Below, one piece after another: positions 51,201-57,245 of a stretch of DNA of 64,000 nucleotides. The stretch is from positions 32,618,022-32,682,021 of the forward strand of contig JARCOQ010000006.1 in the NCBI GenBank assembly GCA_029207755.1, written 5' to 3'. Source of the stretch: Chamaea fasciata (taxonomy: Eukaryota; Chordata; Aves; Passeriformes; Sylviidae). The position numbers were made by a program, and so were the translations under genes. The notes under the pieces were generated by a model. The model ran no database searches and was not told the origin of the DNA. It was given only the letters and a program-made list of their open reading frames with translations. Position 1 is the first letter of the stretch, and the number at the start of each line of letters is the position of its first letter.

Positions 51201-54200
51201 TTTGTAAAAAATACTCCAATTATATACCAGGCAAAAATAGTACAAGAGAGCTTGACCTATATCCTGGGAACAGTATATCCAAAATGTCAAGCAGGACTCA
51301 CACATGATTCTTTCTGTTGTATCATACTTAAACATTAGTAAGAACTTGGAATCTGTGTAACACAGAGGACAGGAAACAGATTTAGTAGTCTCTGTGTTTT
51401 GGGATAAAGGACACTCCTATTTCAATCTTTTGACAGGACAAGGAATCAAGTAAAGATCATTTTTTTAATAGACATACTTGCATAACTTCTTGTGTAAATA
51501 GACAGTCTAGATCAGCTTCTTCAGTTTTATGCATTCTTGCCACACATGTATTCCCCTAACTCCTGTTATTATTGTTATCATTGAGATGGCATTTGTATTC
51601 CAAACCCCTATTTCAAATGCCTGATAACTTTCTGAATCGATTTTTTTATGCTAGAATTCCGTGTGGTTGTTGCCAGCCTGAGAGTGGGTGTTCATATGTG
51701 AAGGTCTGAAGAAAATCCATTTAATCATTATTATGAAGATCAAACTTTTAAGTAAACATGAGTGCACTTCCTGCATTTAGTAAAGTGTTTGTTCTTTAAT
51801 GGAAACTAAACTACAGAACAAAGTTAATGTAATATTCCATGACTTTAGCTGCTTTCCTGACCCTTCCTCTGTGGTTTGTAACTGTTAAGTAGGTGTTGTA
51901 ATCATTAATATATTAGTAATATATTTCTATATTGTGCATATTTTAAAAGTTCTGCCTGAATTAAAAAAAAAAAAAAAACACTACAAAAAACCACCCAAAA
52001 AAACCACAACAAAAAAACACCCAAAATTAAATAGTGCAGTAGCATGAAAATCAAAATTTTTAAAAAATGGGACTGAATTAAAATATACAGATTTTGCTGC
52101 TATGGATTTGCTGTTACAACTGTGTATCAGATGTAATCAGTCAAGCTTTGATACAATTATATTATTAGGTTGCTATACTTAGATTTGTGTCCAGGGTAAA
52201 TCCATACACTCTAAATAAAGTCACTAAGATGCTTCTCCAAATGGGTAGAAGAAAATGAGCTAAAATACCAATTCAGGTGGAAAAATAGATCTGAACCAGC
52301 ACCTGGACAAATATTGTGCTGAAAGAAATCTAATCTTGGAGGGCATTAAATCTTCCAAATAACATGGATACAATTGATGCTAAAATAGCATCTGAGGCAC
52401 TGATTCTCCATTTCTCCTGCCAATACAGAAGACTCTTCATTGTTTTATACTTTAATTGTTCTATCACTATGGATAAAAAGTGGGTTTTTTGTTAATAGGA
52501 AGTGTGACCATACGTAATAAAACGGTGTCATTAGAAATCTTCTGAGGGGCAGAACAGAATAAATCCTCTGGGACACTTAAAAACCAAGTTTCAAGATACT
52601 AGATGCTTAGTGAAGACTGCCACTTTTACAACCGCAGTTCACTGTATCTTTGTAGATACATATTACATATTTTTTCTTTAATGTTTTTATTTAGTGGGAC
52701 ACCAAGCTGTAAATACTGTAGTATTTGCTTGTCTTCTTGTTTGGAAATTTAGTTCATGTGCTGTTTGTAGGAACTCTCATCCCACCTTATGTGTGGCCAT
52801 AAGATTCCACATTAGTTTCCTTAGGTTTCTAAAGATATGTACATATACCAAAGAATAAAAAAAGTACCTATAAATTCTGCATGAAACAACTCCATGTCTG
52901 AAGCATCATCAATCAGGCAATAGAACAGCTCATAAATAAAAATACCCTGTACCCCCATTCTAGATACCAACACAGAGTATTACAAATGTTCTGGTCATCC
53001 TGTATCAATAAAGCATAAATAGTAAAAATAAAAATCAGCAAAATGGAAAAGAAGGTAATCCTGAGAGAAAAAAAAGATAGAAAAGATACAAGATCATGGT
53101 TTTCAATAATGTGCTACTTTTAATGCAAGCAGTTCTCACCTGAGTGTGTGAAGGTGGTAAACCTTTTCGACCATATACTCCGATCAATGCATCTTTCTGA
53201 AGGGATATATTGAATTTTAGAAATTGTGGTTGATCAATGAAGAGTTGTGATCTCCAAAAAATCCCAGGGGGCACTTCTTGTATCGCTCTTCGGCCTATAT
53301 CAAGTTCTCCAGAATCTATAGTGTTGTTTTCTTGTGCAAATCCTCCTAATTTTCCTGATGGGTTAGAATAATAAGGAGATCAAAAATTAGTGTTCCTTTC
53401 TGGCTTTCAATCATCCTTCATATATATCTTCAAATATTTAGAATTACCTCAGAAAAATGTTAGCTGACAGTCTTTTTGAATAGAAGATCCCGGGAATTCA
53501 ATGATTTAGAGATAAAAAGGTAAACATACCACAAATACCTACATACTAAAAATGCCATAGCATCCCTAAGGAGGAGCATTATGGAATAGTTTAGAATCGA
53601 CATTAAACTATTCTTTTTCTTCACTAGCATTTTAACAGGGGTTTCTCAAAATAAAGTCTCACAAAAAAAAAAAAAAAAGAGCAAAATACAGCACACAGAT
53701 TTTAAGAATAATAGATACATAAAAAGAATAATAGATACATAAACACAAGTAGTCAAGAGAATGAATATAATCTTTTCTACATTAAATATCAGAGCATTTA
53801 TTCAATACTAACAAATGCTACAGCTCTGGTTACTTATTTTTGGTTTTGTGTAAGCAAGCAATGCTGTATTTAAGCAGCCAGCACGTGAAGGTGAGGCTTG
53901 AGTGAAGCAATACAAAGAAAAATGGAACTGTCATTACAGTTTTGGAGTTTGCTGTGTTTTTACCAATTCATATTTTTTTCATCAACTAGTCTATTATAAA
54001 TATTGAACTAAATCCATCTGAATGTGATAAGCATGTTCATGTGATGCTCACTTGTTTGCATACAAGTGTTCTGAAGAACTGACAATTCAGCCTTATCTTC
54101 TATGTTCAAATTCTACATTATTCATCATTTGATGGAACAAACTGACACAACCTTTTTGCAAACATTTAGACTGTGAAAAAAACTGGATTAAAATCTGAAA

Positions 54201-57200
54201 TGCCAGGTAAGGTCACAGATTGATCCTCGCCACTTTTGGCACATCCAAGATGAACCGAGACTGCTGTTGAATTAAACAGGTACAGAAGCACTGCTGAGAG
54301 GCCTTGAGTGGGAACTTGTATCATCATCAGAGCTGTGTCACAATGGCATTGCAGTCACTGAAAATGTCTCACAGGATTATCACATTGATCAGAGTGCTGT
54401 TGAGAAGAGACAGTGAAATATCTGATCTTGAAGAAACCAGTTTTTAAACACTTTTCAGGATGAGTCTAATGCTTTTTTAAATTTGGACTTAACCTTTCAT
54501 AATATCCATGTGCTATTCTAGAAGACAGATCTGTATTCACTATTTCAGTTTATTTAAGCATTTGTTTTTTACTCCTTTCTTCAAATTTAAGCATATTGTG
54601 TTGAATAAATTCACACGCTGATGACTGGTAATCACTAAACAATAAACACTTGTTTGCCGTATTGATCTGCAACTTCCCCTATTTCTACATTTCAGATGAA
54701 AAATAACAGCCTTGTACTACTGAAAAGATGAGCTAGCAGCTAGAGTAAATGCCGTTTATCAAACACATTAACCAACTTCCCAGGAATGCCTGTTTCTGGG
54801 GTTCAACACTCAGCAGATAATACACTTATGGATTCCTACGTTCTTCACCAAAAAAGGATGGTTTTACTTTGTAGCCACATGCCCCTTTAGCACCCCAACA
54901 CCCCTCTCAAAACTGTCAGTAGTTGTTTGTCACCCTAAGGCTACGGTGTTAATTATTCTTTGTTCCCTGTTGTATCTCAACGAGCATAAGAAAAATATTC
55001 ATCGTGTCATCATTTCCTTTTCGTTTTCTAAACAGCAACAGTTCTTACACACAGCTTTAAATCAAAACATGAAACATCATGTTCATTCACATTTACTATT
55101 AGGGTGGTTGAAATTTCTCAAATCCAAATCAGAGGATCGCGACGTTACCAGGGGACTAGAAAAGGGTGGTACTGAAAGTTGTTCAGCTGTTGAAGTATCC
55201 AAATCAAGGCTTCATTGATTCTTCTTTACAGTTTACAGTAACCAGTGAGATCGCAGAGGGGCCCCACTCCTCACATTTCACATCTAGTCATCACACTTTC
55301 CCTTCTGCCCAACTGGTCCCTCTTTTGTAGTTTAAAATGTGTACTCTCTGGTCTGTCTGCTGTTTAGTATTGATGCATGCTGATAAATGACCATGAACCA
55401 TATTCTGCAGAGGACAGAATTTCAAGTGGGTGGAATTAACCCTGCTCTCTTGACCATTATTTGGGGACATAGGGAAGGAAAAATTTGATATCCTTATTAT
55501 TTCCTTTTATTTTTGAGACAGTGTATAACAGGTTTTAGTTTGTTAAAAAAAATAAAAATTATCAAGGGAAAAACCCAGTAAGTGTTTATAAAATGTTTAC
55601 AAAAACATCAATATATTTTATAAAAGAAAGTATATTGGTTATTGAATGCAGAAGACAATGGGATTATGAGTTGTCACTGCTGCATCAATATTCATTAACC
55701 ACATAGTAGCTTTTTTCTCTTCATTCAAAACAAGTAAGAAGAACACAGGAAGTGATAATGACTATCTAAGTACAAGAAAAAGACAGGAAGGTAAAGGAAA
55801 TGAGAAGAAAATGTCCTACTGGAGAAGTTTCACAGGCTTACGAAGATGACAAAAGGAGTGAACTGAGCTATAACTTTTCTATGATTTGGAGCTGTGGTAA
55901 CTTGAAAAATTTTCAATATGTCAATTGCTGGCAGAGGCTTCCTCCTTCTCAGTGGTAAGGAGGTCAGATGTACCTTGTGAATGGGAAAATGGATTTTTGT
56001 GTAATGAAGCAAACACTGCATTCATCAACCATTTAAATCAAGTTTTCCATTCAAAACCTATTGATTTGGAAGCCTCTGTTAGCTGAAAGTGCACAAGCTC
56101 TTAAATGTTTTGAGAATCTTAAAGGGCAACACGGAAAAAGGTCGATAAAAAATAATCCCTTTGTGTGGTTTGTATTTTAAAAGCTCTTACAGCAAAATTA
56201 AGAAAGTTTTTTTCTTGCTTCACATATTGGTTGGACGATTCAGACTCAACATTATATGCTAGAGACTTTGAGAAAACGAATGTACACATTATACCTGACC
56301 TATCAAATTTCAGAGAGAAATTTAAAAAAAAAAAAAAAAAAAAAAGAGAGAGAGAAGAAAACATCAACCTCCGTAGAGAAAAACCCAAGATATTCCATAG
56401 TGAGGTCCTCATGACACACGAAGCTCCTTGATCATGAGATGCCTCCTAAGCCTAGCTAAGACAGAAGCTTCAAAAATATTCAAATGACTCCTGAAATGCC
56501 TTTTCTGGAGCAAAAACTTCAGAAAAAGCAATTACGATGAAACACACACACATAATCTTTTGTCCAAAACTTATTGAGAGCTTGCTGAAAGTCCCAAAGA
56601 CTGACTCTTGGTAACAGGTCCCCCTTATGAAACAGTGTGTCCCGACACCTTGGGCCCCCTGGCTTTGTTGTGGCCATTTGTTCAACATGAGGCCCCTAAG
56701 GCAGGATAGTCTGAGCCAGCCTCAGCACCATTCTGCTATCTCTGGAGACCCCACAACAACAATAACGTTATCACATATTTTAGAATAAACAGAGGTTCTG
56801 TTTCTCTGCAAAAGCTTTCCGATCCTCATCAAATATCACACGTAAATTCCTGTGAGGAATTTCGCTTGACAGCTAGCTTTCCTAGAGCAGCATTATTGAT
56901 CAGGATCCACAGGCCCGTTCACATGCTAGGTAGGAGAAACTTGTGTTCTTGTTTATCAGTTCCTGTTTATCTATTTAAAATTACTATTACTTACAAACAC
57001 TCTGTACTTGCATTAAATACAGAGTTTTGGAGGAAAACTGTTGAAGTTTGATGATATAAGTAAAACACAAAGGAGGGAAATGTTACAAAAGAAGGAAAAA
57101 AAGTGTTGCCCATTTCACTTACCACTGTCTCCAGCAGGAACTGTTACAGGATGTGTTGGCAAAGTATCAGAATTCACTTTTCCATTCTCAAATGTATCAT

Positions 57201-57245
57201 TTTCAGTCTGCTGTAACTGCCAGTTGAGGCCAAACAGATGCATTG
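3273..57245 (-). CDS. TENM3: Teneurin-3, internal part (16 exons, both gene ends outside the window)
   Basis: Teneurin-3 is a large type II transmembrane adhesion protein of neurons. It binds teneurins homophilically and latrophilins heterophilically across synapses and guides wiring. Sixteen minus-strand exons here join in phase: 57245-57123, 53354-53140, 46558-46348, 45816-45715, 45569-45375, 44050-43850, 40954-40769, 27514-27488, 24984-24838, 17266-17050, 15985-15866, 15468-15207, 8593-8326, 7754-7611, 3950-3701 and 3293-3273. They give about 896 residues with no stop or frameshift. Domain order is stalk, pre-EGF domain, eight EGF-like repeats, Cys-rich linker, transthyretin-like domain, FN-plug and start of the NHL propeller. 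I assign TENM3 rather than TENM1, 2 or 4 from remembered paralogue-specific strings such as [24 protein letters not shown] and DPQDIISQS, not from a search. The cytoplasmic and transmembrane exons and most of the propeller, YD shell and C terminus are outside the window. Confidence 0.96.
3294..3700 (-). other. TENM3 intron, 407 bp, upstream of microexon B
   Basis: The last 60 bases are pyrimidine-rich on the gene strand (tttttctgttcttttttac), and TTGCTCCCACCAAG follows at the acceptor. These are plausible PTB and SRRM4 (UGC) sites for a neural microexon. Nothing else is seen. Confidence 0.7.
3701..3950 (-). CDS. TENM3: TENM3 exon: start of the NHL propeller
   Basis: The 250-nt exon lies between acceptor ttatctggcag and donor gtatgt, phase 1-2. 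It reads [20 protein letters not shown], then [60 protein letters not shown] and LEL. The [27 protein letters not shown] repeat is the first NHL blade. Its last two bases (AG) can join the microexon at 3293 to give Arg-Asn-Lys, or a later exon outside the window. Confidence 0.97.
6260..7212 (+). mobile_element. Solo LTR of an avian endogenous retrovirus
   Basis: About 950 bp of GC-rich sequence in an AT-rich intron ends with CCAGCCAGAGTCAACCCACC and then ACA, the 3' terminus of an LTR family abundant in bird genomes, recognised from memory. Inside are degenerate modules of about 40 bp built on a GTGGGA...CTGGAGCAG theme (6565-6830), then a T-rich region near 7000-7060 where the consensus has its polyadenylation area. 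Divergence is clear, so the insertion is old. No retroviral gene is attached. The 5' edge is uncertain, and no target-site duplication could be confirmed. Open frames here are artefacts of its GC-rich modules. Confidence 0.82.
7275..7465 (-). mobile_element. CR1 LINE 3' fragment, about 190 bp
   Basis: Read on the plus strand, GAATATCCTGAGTTGGAAAG, then CCAACTCCTGGCCCTGCACA and GTGACCACTTCCCTGGGGAG match the reverse complement of the 3' end of an avian CR1. The element therefore lies on the minus strand, the same sense as TENM3, and is the only CR1 here to do so. It is cut off abruptly after GGGGAGCC. Confidence 0.85.
7611..7754 (-). CDS. TENM3: TENM3 exon: FN-plug region, second part
   Basis: The 144-nt exon lies between acceptor tgctgttatttcag and donor gtaagg, phase 1-1. 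It reads [20 protein letters not shown], then [20 protein letters not shown] and [23 protein letters not shown] and GGWTLDKHH are teneurin signatures leading into the NHL propeller. An open frame continues downstream into a CR1 fragment; that continuation is not coding. Confidence 0.97.
7755..8325 (-). other. TENM3 intron, 571 bp
   Basis: AT-rich intron with no recognised feature. Confidence 0.82.
8326..8593 (-). CDS. TENM3: TENM3 exon: FN-plug region, first part
   Basis: The 268-nt exon lies between acceptor caatgcatag and donor gtatgt, phase 0-1. It reads [20 protein letters not shown], then [59 protein letters not shown] and [10 protein letters not shown]. This beta-rich segment forms the FN-plug that seals the base of the YD shell. 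PNLS creates an N-glycosylation sequon; mammalian teneurin-3, as I remember it, has Ala there. Confidence 0.97.
12075..12115. repeat. Perfect 12-bp inverted repeat with 17-nt loop
   Basis: ATAAATGGAGAT at 12075-12086 is mirrored by ATCTCCATTTAT at 12104-12115. It could form a hairpin or be the relic of a small palindromic element; there is no further support. Confidence 0.6.
13429..13457. repeat. 15-bp-period tandem duplication
   Basis: TTATGTGTGGGATA occurs twice with period 15 and no mismatch in the repeated 14 bases. Confidence 0.85.
15207..15468 (-). CDS. TENM3: TENM3 exon: transthyretin-like domain, second part
   Basis: The 262-nt exon lies between acceptor ggttttttcctag and donor gtaagg, phase 2-0. 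It reads [20 protein letters not shown], then [58 protein letters not shown] and [23 protein letters not shown] closes the transthyretin-like fold, and DLSGFVRP begins the link to the plug domain. The strings are near-invariant across teneurin-3 as I remember it. Confidence 0.97.
15469..15865 (-). other. TENM3 intron, 397 bp
   Basis: Short AT-rich intron with normal splice sites and no other feature. Confidence 0.85.
15866..15985 (-). CDS. TENM3: TENM3 exon: transthyretin-like domain, first part
   Basis: The 120-nt exon lies between acceptor ctttttcatag and donor gtaagt, phase 2-2. It reads [20 protein letters not shown], then [20 protein letters not shown]. The pattern [20 protein letters not shown] with a following TRQDG turn is the carboxypeptidase-regulatory/transthyretin-like beta fold that opens the teneurin head. 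One sequon (NVS) is present. Confidence 0.97.
15986..17049 (-). other. TENM3 intron, 1.1 kb
   Basis: It contains a short (CCCA)n/(CACC)n simple repeat at 16063-16098 close to the next exon. Nothing else is recognised. Confidence 0.8.
16063..16098. repeat. Simple repeat, CA-rich then (CCCA)n
   Basis: ACACACACATCCACCCT is followed by four CCCA-type units. On the gene strand it is a G-rich tract with GGGTGGGTGGGTGGG, which could form a G-quadruplex in the pre-mRNA, upstream of the exon at 15985. Confidence 0.8.
17050..17266 (-). CDS. TENM3: TENM3 exon: Cys-rich linker
   Basis: The 217-nt exon lies between acceptor tctgccaacag and donor gtgagc, phase 1-2. It reads [20 protein letters not shown], then [19 protein letters not shown], a helical [19 protein letters not shown], and IPGESPFNK. 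The dense cysteines (DPDCC, SSC, YC) complete the C-rich domain that links EGF8 to the globular head. DPQDIISQS is typical of teneurin-3. Confidence 0.97.
18605..19360 (+). mobile_element. CR1 LINE 3' end, about 750 bp, different subfamily
   Basis: Plus-strand copy starting at the end of the reverse-transcriptase region (ACGGACAGGCTGGAAAAATG near 18643, then CCTGCACCAGGGGAGAAACA). It passes through GACATGGACATACTAGAGAG near 18892 and CCTGATGGGAGGGTGTAAAA near 19045. It ends near 19320 with CCTTCCCAACCTGAAATAGG. Several internal deletions and stops show it is old. It is antisense to TENM3. Its 3' end differs from the copy at 20.3 kb, so these are separate insertions rather than a duplication. 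Confidence 0.92.
20285..20835 (+). mobile_element. CR1 LINE 3' end, about 550 bp
   Basis: Plus-strand copy that begins within the end of ORF2 (GTAAGACCCCACCTGGAGTT near 20316, ACATGGACCTGTTAAAGTGA near 20370) and runs through the 3' UTR (AACAGGTTGCCCAGAGAAG near 20670, ACTAGATGATCTTTAAGGTC near 20790). It lacks a clear terminal octamer repeat. It is antisense to TENM3 and dead. Its open frame at 20555-20755 is a CR1 relic, not a gene. Confidence 0.93.
24838..24984 (-). CDS. TENM3: TENM3 exon: EGF-like repeat 8 and start of the Cys-rich linker
   Basis: The 147-nt exon lies between acceptor ctgtttcaacag and donor gtaaga, phase 1-1. EGF8 reads [19 protein letters not shown], then [15 protein letters not shown], with six cysteines. 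After it come [15 protein letters not shown], the first part of the Cys-rich segment that continues as DGLVDC in the next exon. It is the constant exon downstream of splice site A. Confidence 0.97.
24985..27487 (-). other. TENM3 intron, 2.5 kb, downstream of microexon A
   Basis: AT-rich intron sequence between the microexon and the EGF8 exon. I see no transposon, gene or RNA. Confidence 0.8.
27488..27514 (-). CDS. TENM3: TENM3 microexon, splice site A (AHYLDKIVK)
   Basis: A 27-nt exon lies between a strong acceptor, with a T14 run ending in ttaattctcaag, and a weak donor gtactg. With the last G of the EGF7 exon it encodes AHYLDKIVK, and its own last G completes Glu with the EGF8 exon. Phase is 1-1, so inclusion or skipping keeps the frame. 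The peptide is identical to the known nine-residue insert of teneurin-3 between EGF7 and EGF8 (splice site A), as I remember the mammalian protein. The insert alters the linker between EGF array and head domain and so the geometry of the dimer. Identity of peptide, phase and position makes chance very unlikely. Confidence 0.94.
27596..27600 (-). promoter_or_regulatory. GCATG motif upstream of microexon A (candidate RBFOX site)
   Basis: On the gene strand TTTGCATGTGAA lies about 82 nt upstream of the microexon acceptor. (U)GCAUG is the RBFOX binding motif; bound upstream of a cassette exon it usually favours skipping. Presence is seen; binding is inferred. Confidence 0.35.
28401..28910 (-). 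other. Unrecognised 169-codon open frame in an intron
   Basis: This is the longest open frame in the window that is not a recognised TENM3 exon with flanking intron. It lies on the gene strand about 0.9 kb upstream of microexon A and is more GC-rich than the surrounding intron. It reads, for example, [19 protein letters not shown] and [20 protein letters not shown] recognise no domain, signal peptide or transmembrane helix. A possible acceptor (taacattatag) sits inside it. It may be a decayed retroposed piece or simply chance; nothing here proves coding. Confidence 0.15.
29274..29329. repeat. A-rich tract with (CCAA)n
   Basis: A run of 14 A is followed by CAAAACAAAAA and a short CCAA repeat. 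It is low-complexity sequence without an identifiable parent element. Confidence 0.85.
33850..33895. promoter_or_regulatory. Octamer plus homeodomain motif patch (candidate)
   Basis: ATGCAAAT at 33858-33865 is followed at once by TAAGCAATTAGCAATTTAAA. A second ATGCAAAT lies about 2 kb away at 35870-35877, again beside TTTGCAATTTAG. These are perfect POU octamers by sequence; function is a guess. Confidence 0.2.
36525..36770 (+). mobile_element. CR1 LINE 3' fragment
   Basis: Plus-strand 3' end of an avian CR1. Landmarks are GACAAGGGGTAATGGTTTTA near 36535, TTGCCCAGAGAGGTCGTGAA near 36608, and CTGAGCAAATCTAGTTGAAG near 36681. Compared with the remembered consensus, a short piece is missing just before TTGCCCAGAG. 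A G10 run at 36719-36728 marks the G-rich block near the element's end. Antisense to TENM3. Confidence 0.88.
40700..40970. other. Intragenic CpG-rich island over the EGF6-7 exon
   Basis: I count about 21 CpG dinucleotides in the 186-bp exon and five more in the 60 bp just downstream on the gene strand. Most other exons and all introns here have only scattered CpGs. The island stops abruptly at both sides. Confidence 0.8.
40769..40954 (-). CDS. TENM3: TENM3 exon: EGF-like repeats 6 and 7
   Basis: The 186-nt exon lies between acceptor ctttgcgtgcag and a non-optimal donor gtaggc, phase 1-1. EGF6 reads [18 protein letters not shown], then [16 protein letters not shown]7 reads [18 protein letters not shown], then [13 protein letters not shown]. 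Both have six cysteines. The exon is far more GC- and CpG-rich than its neighbours. Its final G can join either the microexon at 27514 (giving Ala-His-Tyr) or the EGF8 exon at 24984 (giving Glu-Gly-Cys), so it is the constant exon upstream of splice site A. Confidence 0.96.
40955..43849 (-). other. TENM3 intron, 2.9 kb
   Basis: No gene or transposon is recognised. A 65-bp patch at 42405-42470 is dense in TAAT/ATTA cores. The acceptor-side 20 bases beside the next exon belong to a CpG-rich island. Confidence 0.75.
42405..42470. promoter_or_regulatory. Cluster of homeodomain-type TAAT cores (candidate intronic enhancer)
   Basis: About six TAAT/ATTA cores fall within 65 bp, including TTAATTAG and GCTAATTAAC. 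Such spacing is typical of homeodomain-bound conserved elements near neural genes. AT-rich introns also produce such clusters by chance, and I cannot test conservation, so this is only a candidate. Confidence 0.2.
43850..44050 (-). CDS. TENM3: TENM3 exon: EGF-like repeats 4 and 5 (EGF5 has an unpaired Cys)
   Basis: The 201-nt exon lies between acceptor catctccctgcag and donor gtaaga, phase 1-1. EGF4 reads [18 protein letters not shown], then [14 protein letters not shown], with six cysteines. EGF5 reads [18 protein letters not shown], then [15 protein letters not shown], with five: Tyr replaces the third cysteine, as in EGF2. EGF5 supplies the second inter-chain disulfide of the teneurin dimer. 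A sequon (NWT) is also present. Confidence 0.96.
44051..45374 (-). other. TENM3 intron, 1.3 kb
   Basis: AT-rich intron sequence. I see no gene, repeat family or strong motif. Confidence 0.8.
45375..45569 (-). CDS. TENM3: TENM3 exon: EGF-like repeats 2 and 3 (EGF2 has an unpaired Cys)
   Basis: The 195-nt exon lies between acceptor tgtttcacag and donor gtaaat, phase 1-1. EGF2 reads [19 protein letters not shown], then [10 protein letters not shown]. It has only five cysteines because a Tyr sits at the usual third-Cys position. EGF3 ([18 protein letters not shown], then [11 protein letters not shown]) has six. In teneurins the odd cysteine of EGF2 pairs with its counterpart in a second chain, making the covalent cis dimer. 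The neighbouring introns are short (145 bp and 1.3 kb). Confidence 0.96.
45570..45714 (-). other. TENM3 intron, 145 bp
   Basis: The shortest intron in the window, bounded by gtaaat and a tttcacag acceptor. It contains nothing notable. Confidence 0.9.
45715..45816 (-). CDS. TENM3: TENM3 exon: EGF-like repeat 1
   Basis: The 102-nt exon lies between acceptor tccttttag and donor gtaaat, phase 1-1. It encodes [19 protein letters not shown] followed by [15 protein letters not shown]. All six EGF cysteines are present (C-x3-C-x5-C-x4-C-x-C-x8-C). It is the first of eight extracellular EGF-like repeats and joins EGF2 in the next exon through the split codon of AACPVLC. Confidence 0.96.
45817..46347 (-). 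other. TENM3 intron, 531 bp
   Basis: Short intron with a 29-bp-period imperfect tandem duplication at 46125-46180 and a 15-nt A run at 46238-46252. Nothing else is seen. Confidence 0.8.
46125..46180. repeat. Imperfect 29-bp tandem duplication
   Basis: CTTATGCCTTAGA followed by a variable pair and GAAATTAAAA occurs twice with period 29. The copies differ by a few bases, so it is an old local duplication. Confidence 0.8.
46348..46558 (-). CDS. TENM3: TENM3 exon: pre-EGF domain with furin-like motif
   Basis: The 211-nt exon follows gtttggttgcag and ends before gtaagc, phase 0-1. It reads [18 protein letters not shown], an Arg-rich loop [16 protein letters not shown], then [19 protein letters not shown] and QVSFNTIII. 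The [11 protein letters not shown] block is shared by all teneurins just before EGF1. RQARSV fits the minimal furin pattern R-x-x-R and lies where teneurin-2 has its known extracellular furin site, so shedding is possible but unproven. [13 protein letters not shown] points to teneurin-3. Confidence 0.95.
47596..47620. repeat. Microsatellite (AAAGT)5
   Basis: Five pentamer units in a row, the last ending in C rather than T. It may be polymorphic. Confidence 0.85.
49965..50550 (+). mobile_element. Ancient CR1 LINE 3' fragment
   Basis: Diverged CR1-like sequence in plus orientation. Recognisable parts are the CTGGTCTCCACACCTG region near 49975, GAAAAGGATGACCAAAGGAT near 50020, and a terminal block GGCTAGATGGGCCTTCGACC near 50498, followed by CAGCATGGGCGTCCATG. 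That terminal block resembles the 3' end of old sauropsid CR1 families rather than the younger avian ones elsewhere in the window. It is antisense to TENM3. Boundaries are approximate. Confidence 0.65.
51963..52026. repeat. A-rich low-complexity tract with CAAA/CCAAA units
   Basis: A run of 16 A is followed by interrupted A tracts separated by C, CC and CAC. It reads as T/G-rich on the gene strand. Confidence 0.8.
53140..53354 (-). CDS. TENM3: TENM3 exon: stalk and start of the pre-EGF domain
   Basis: The 215-nt exon lies between acceptor taacccatcag and donor gtgaga, phase 1-0. It reads [19 protein letters not shown], then [19 protein letters not shown], a hydrophobic strand-like segment containing [20 protein letters not shown], and ends GLPPSHTQ. 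Two N-glycosylation sequons (NNT, NIS) are present. FWRSQ, KFNISL and GLPPSHTQ are among the most constant teneurin strings between membrane and EGF array. The dibasic GRRA is present but lacks the upstream Arg of a full furin site. Confidence 0.95.
53704..53743. repeat. Perfect 20-bp tandem duplication
   Basis: The unit AAGAATAATAGATACATAAA occurs twice head to tail without mismatch, so the duplication is recent and may vary in copy number between individuals. Confidence 0.9.
56324..56360. repeat. Poly-A tract followed by (GA)n
   Basis: A run of 22 A is followed directly by a GA-rich stretch. On the gene strand this is a TC-rich then T-rich tract. It could be the tail of a decayed retroposon, but no element body is recognisable next to it. 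Confidence 0.85.
57123..57245 (-). CDS. TENM3: TENM3 exon: extracellular juxtamembrane stalk
   Basis: The 123-nt exon starts after ctaccaccag and ends before gtaagt. It completes a split codon and reads [12 protein letters not shown], then [14 protein letters not shown], ending GDSG. In the family this segment directly follows the single transmembrane helix, whose last residues come from the preceding, unseen exon. The sequence is acidic and Ser/Thr-rich with one N-glycosylation sequon (NDT), as expected for a flexible stalk. Phase is 1-1. Open frame continues upstream into the intron, but that part has no teneurin sequence, and the acceptor fixes the boundary. Confidence 0.93.

Larger units (their letters stand above)
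46559..53139 (-). other. TENM3 intron, 6.6 kb
   Basis: It contains an old CR1 copy at about 49965-50550, an A/C-rich low-complexity tract at 51963-52026 and an (AAAGT)5 microsatellite at 47596-47620. No gene is recognised; the open frames here lack family similarity. Confidence 0.75.
53355..57122 (-). other. TENM3 intron, 3.8 kb
   Basis: No coding or RNA gene is seen. It holds an A22 run with a following GA repeat (56324-56360), an A16 run (53663-53678) and a perfect 20-bp tandem duplication (53704-53743). The rest is AT-rich unique-looking sequence. Confidence 0.75.
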
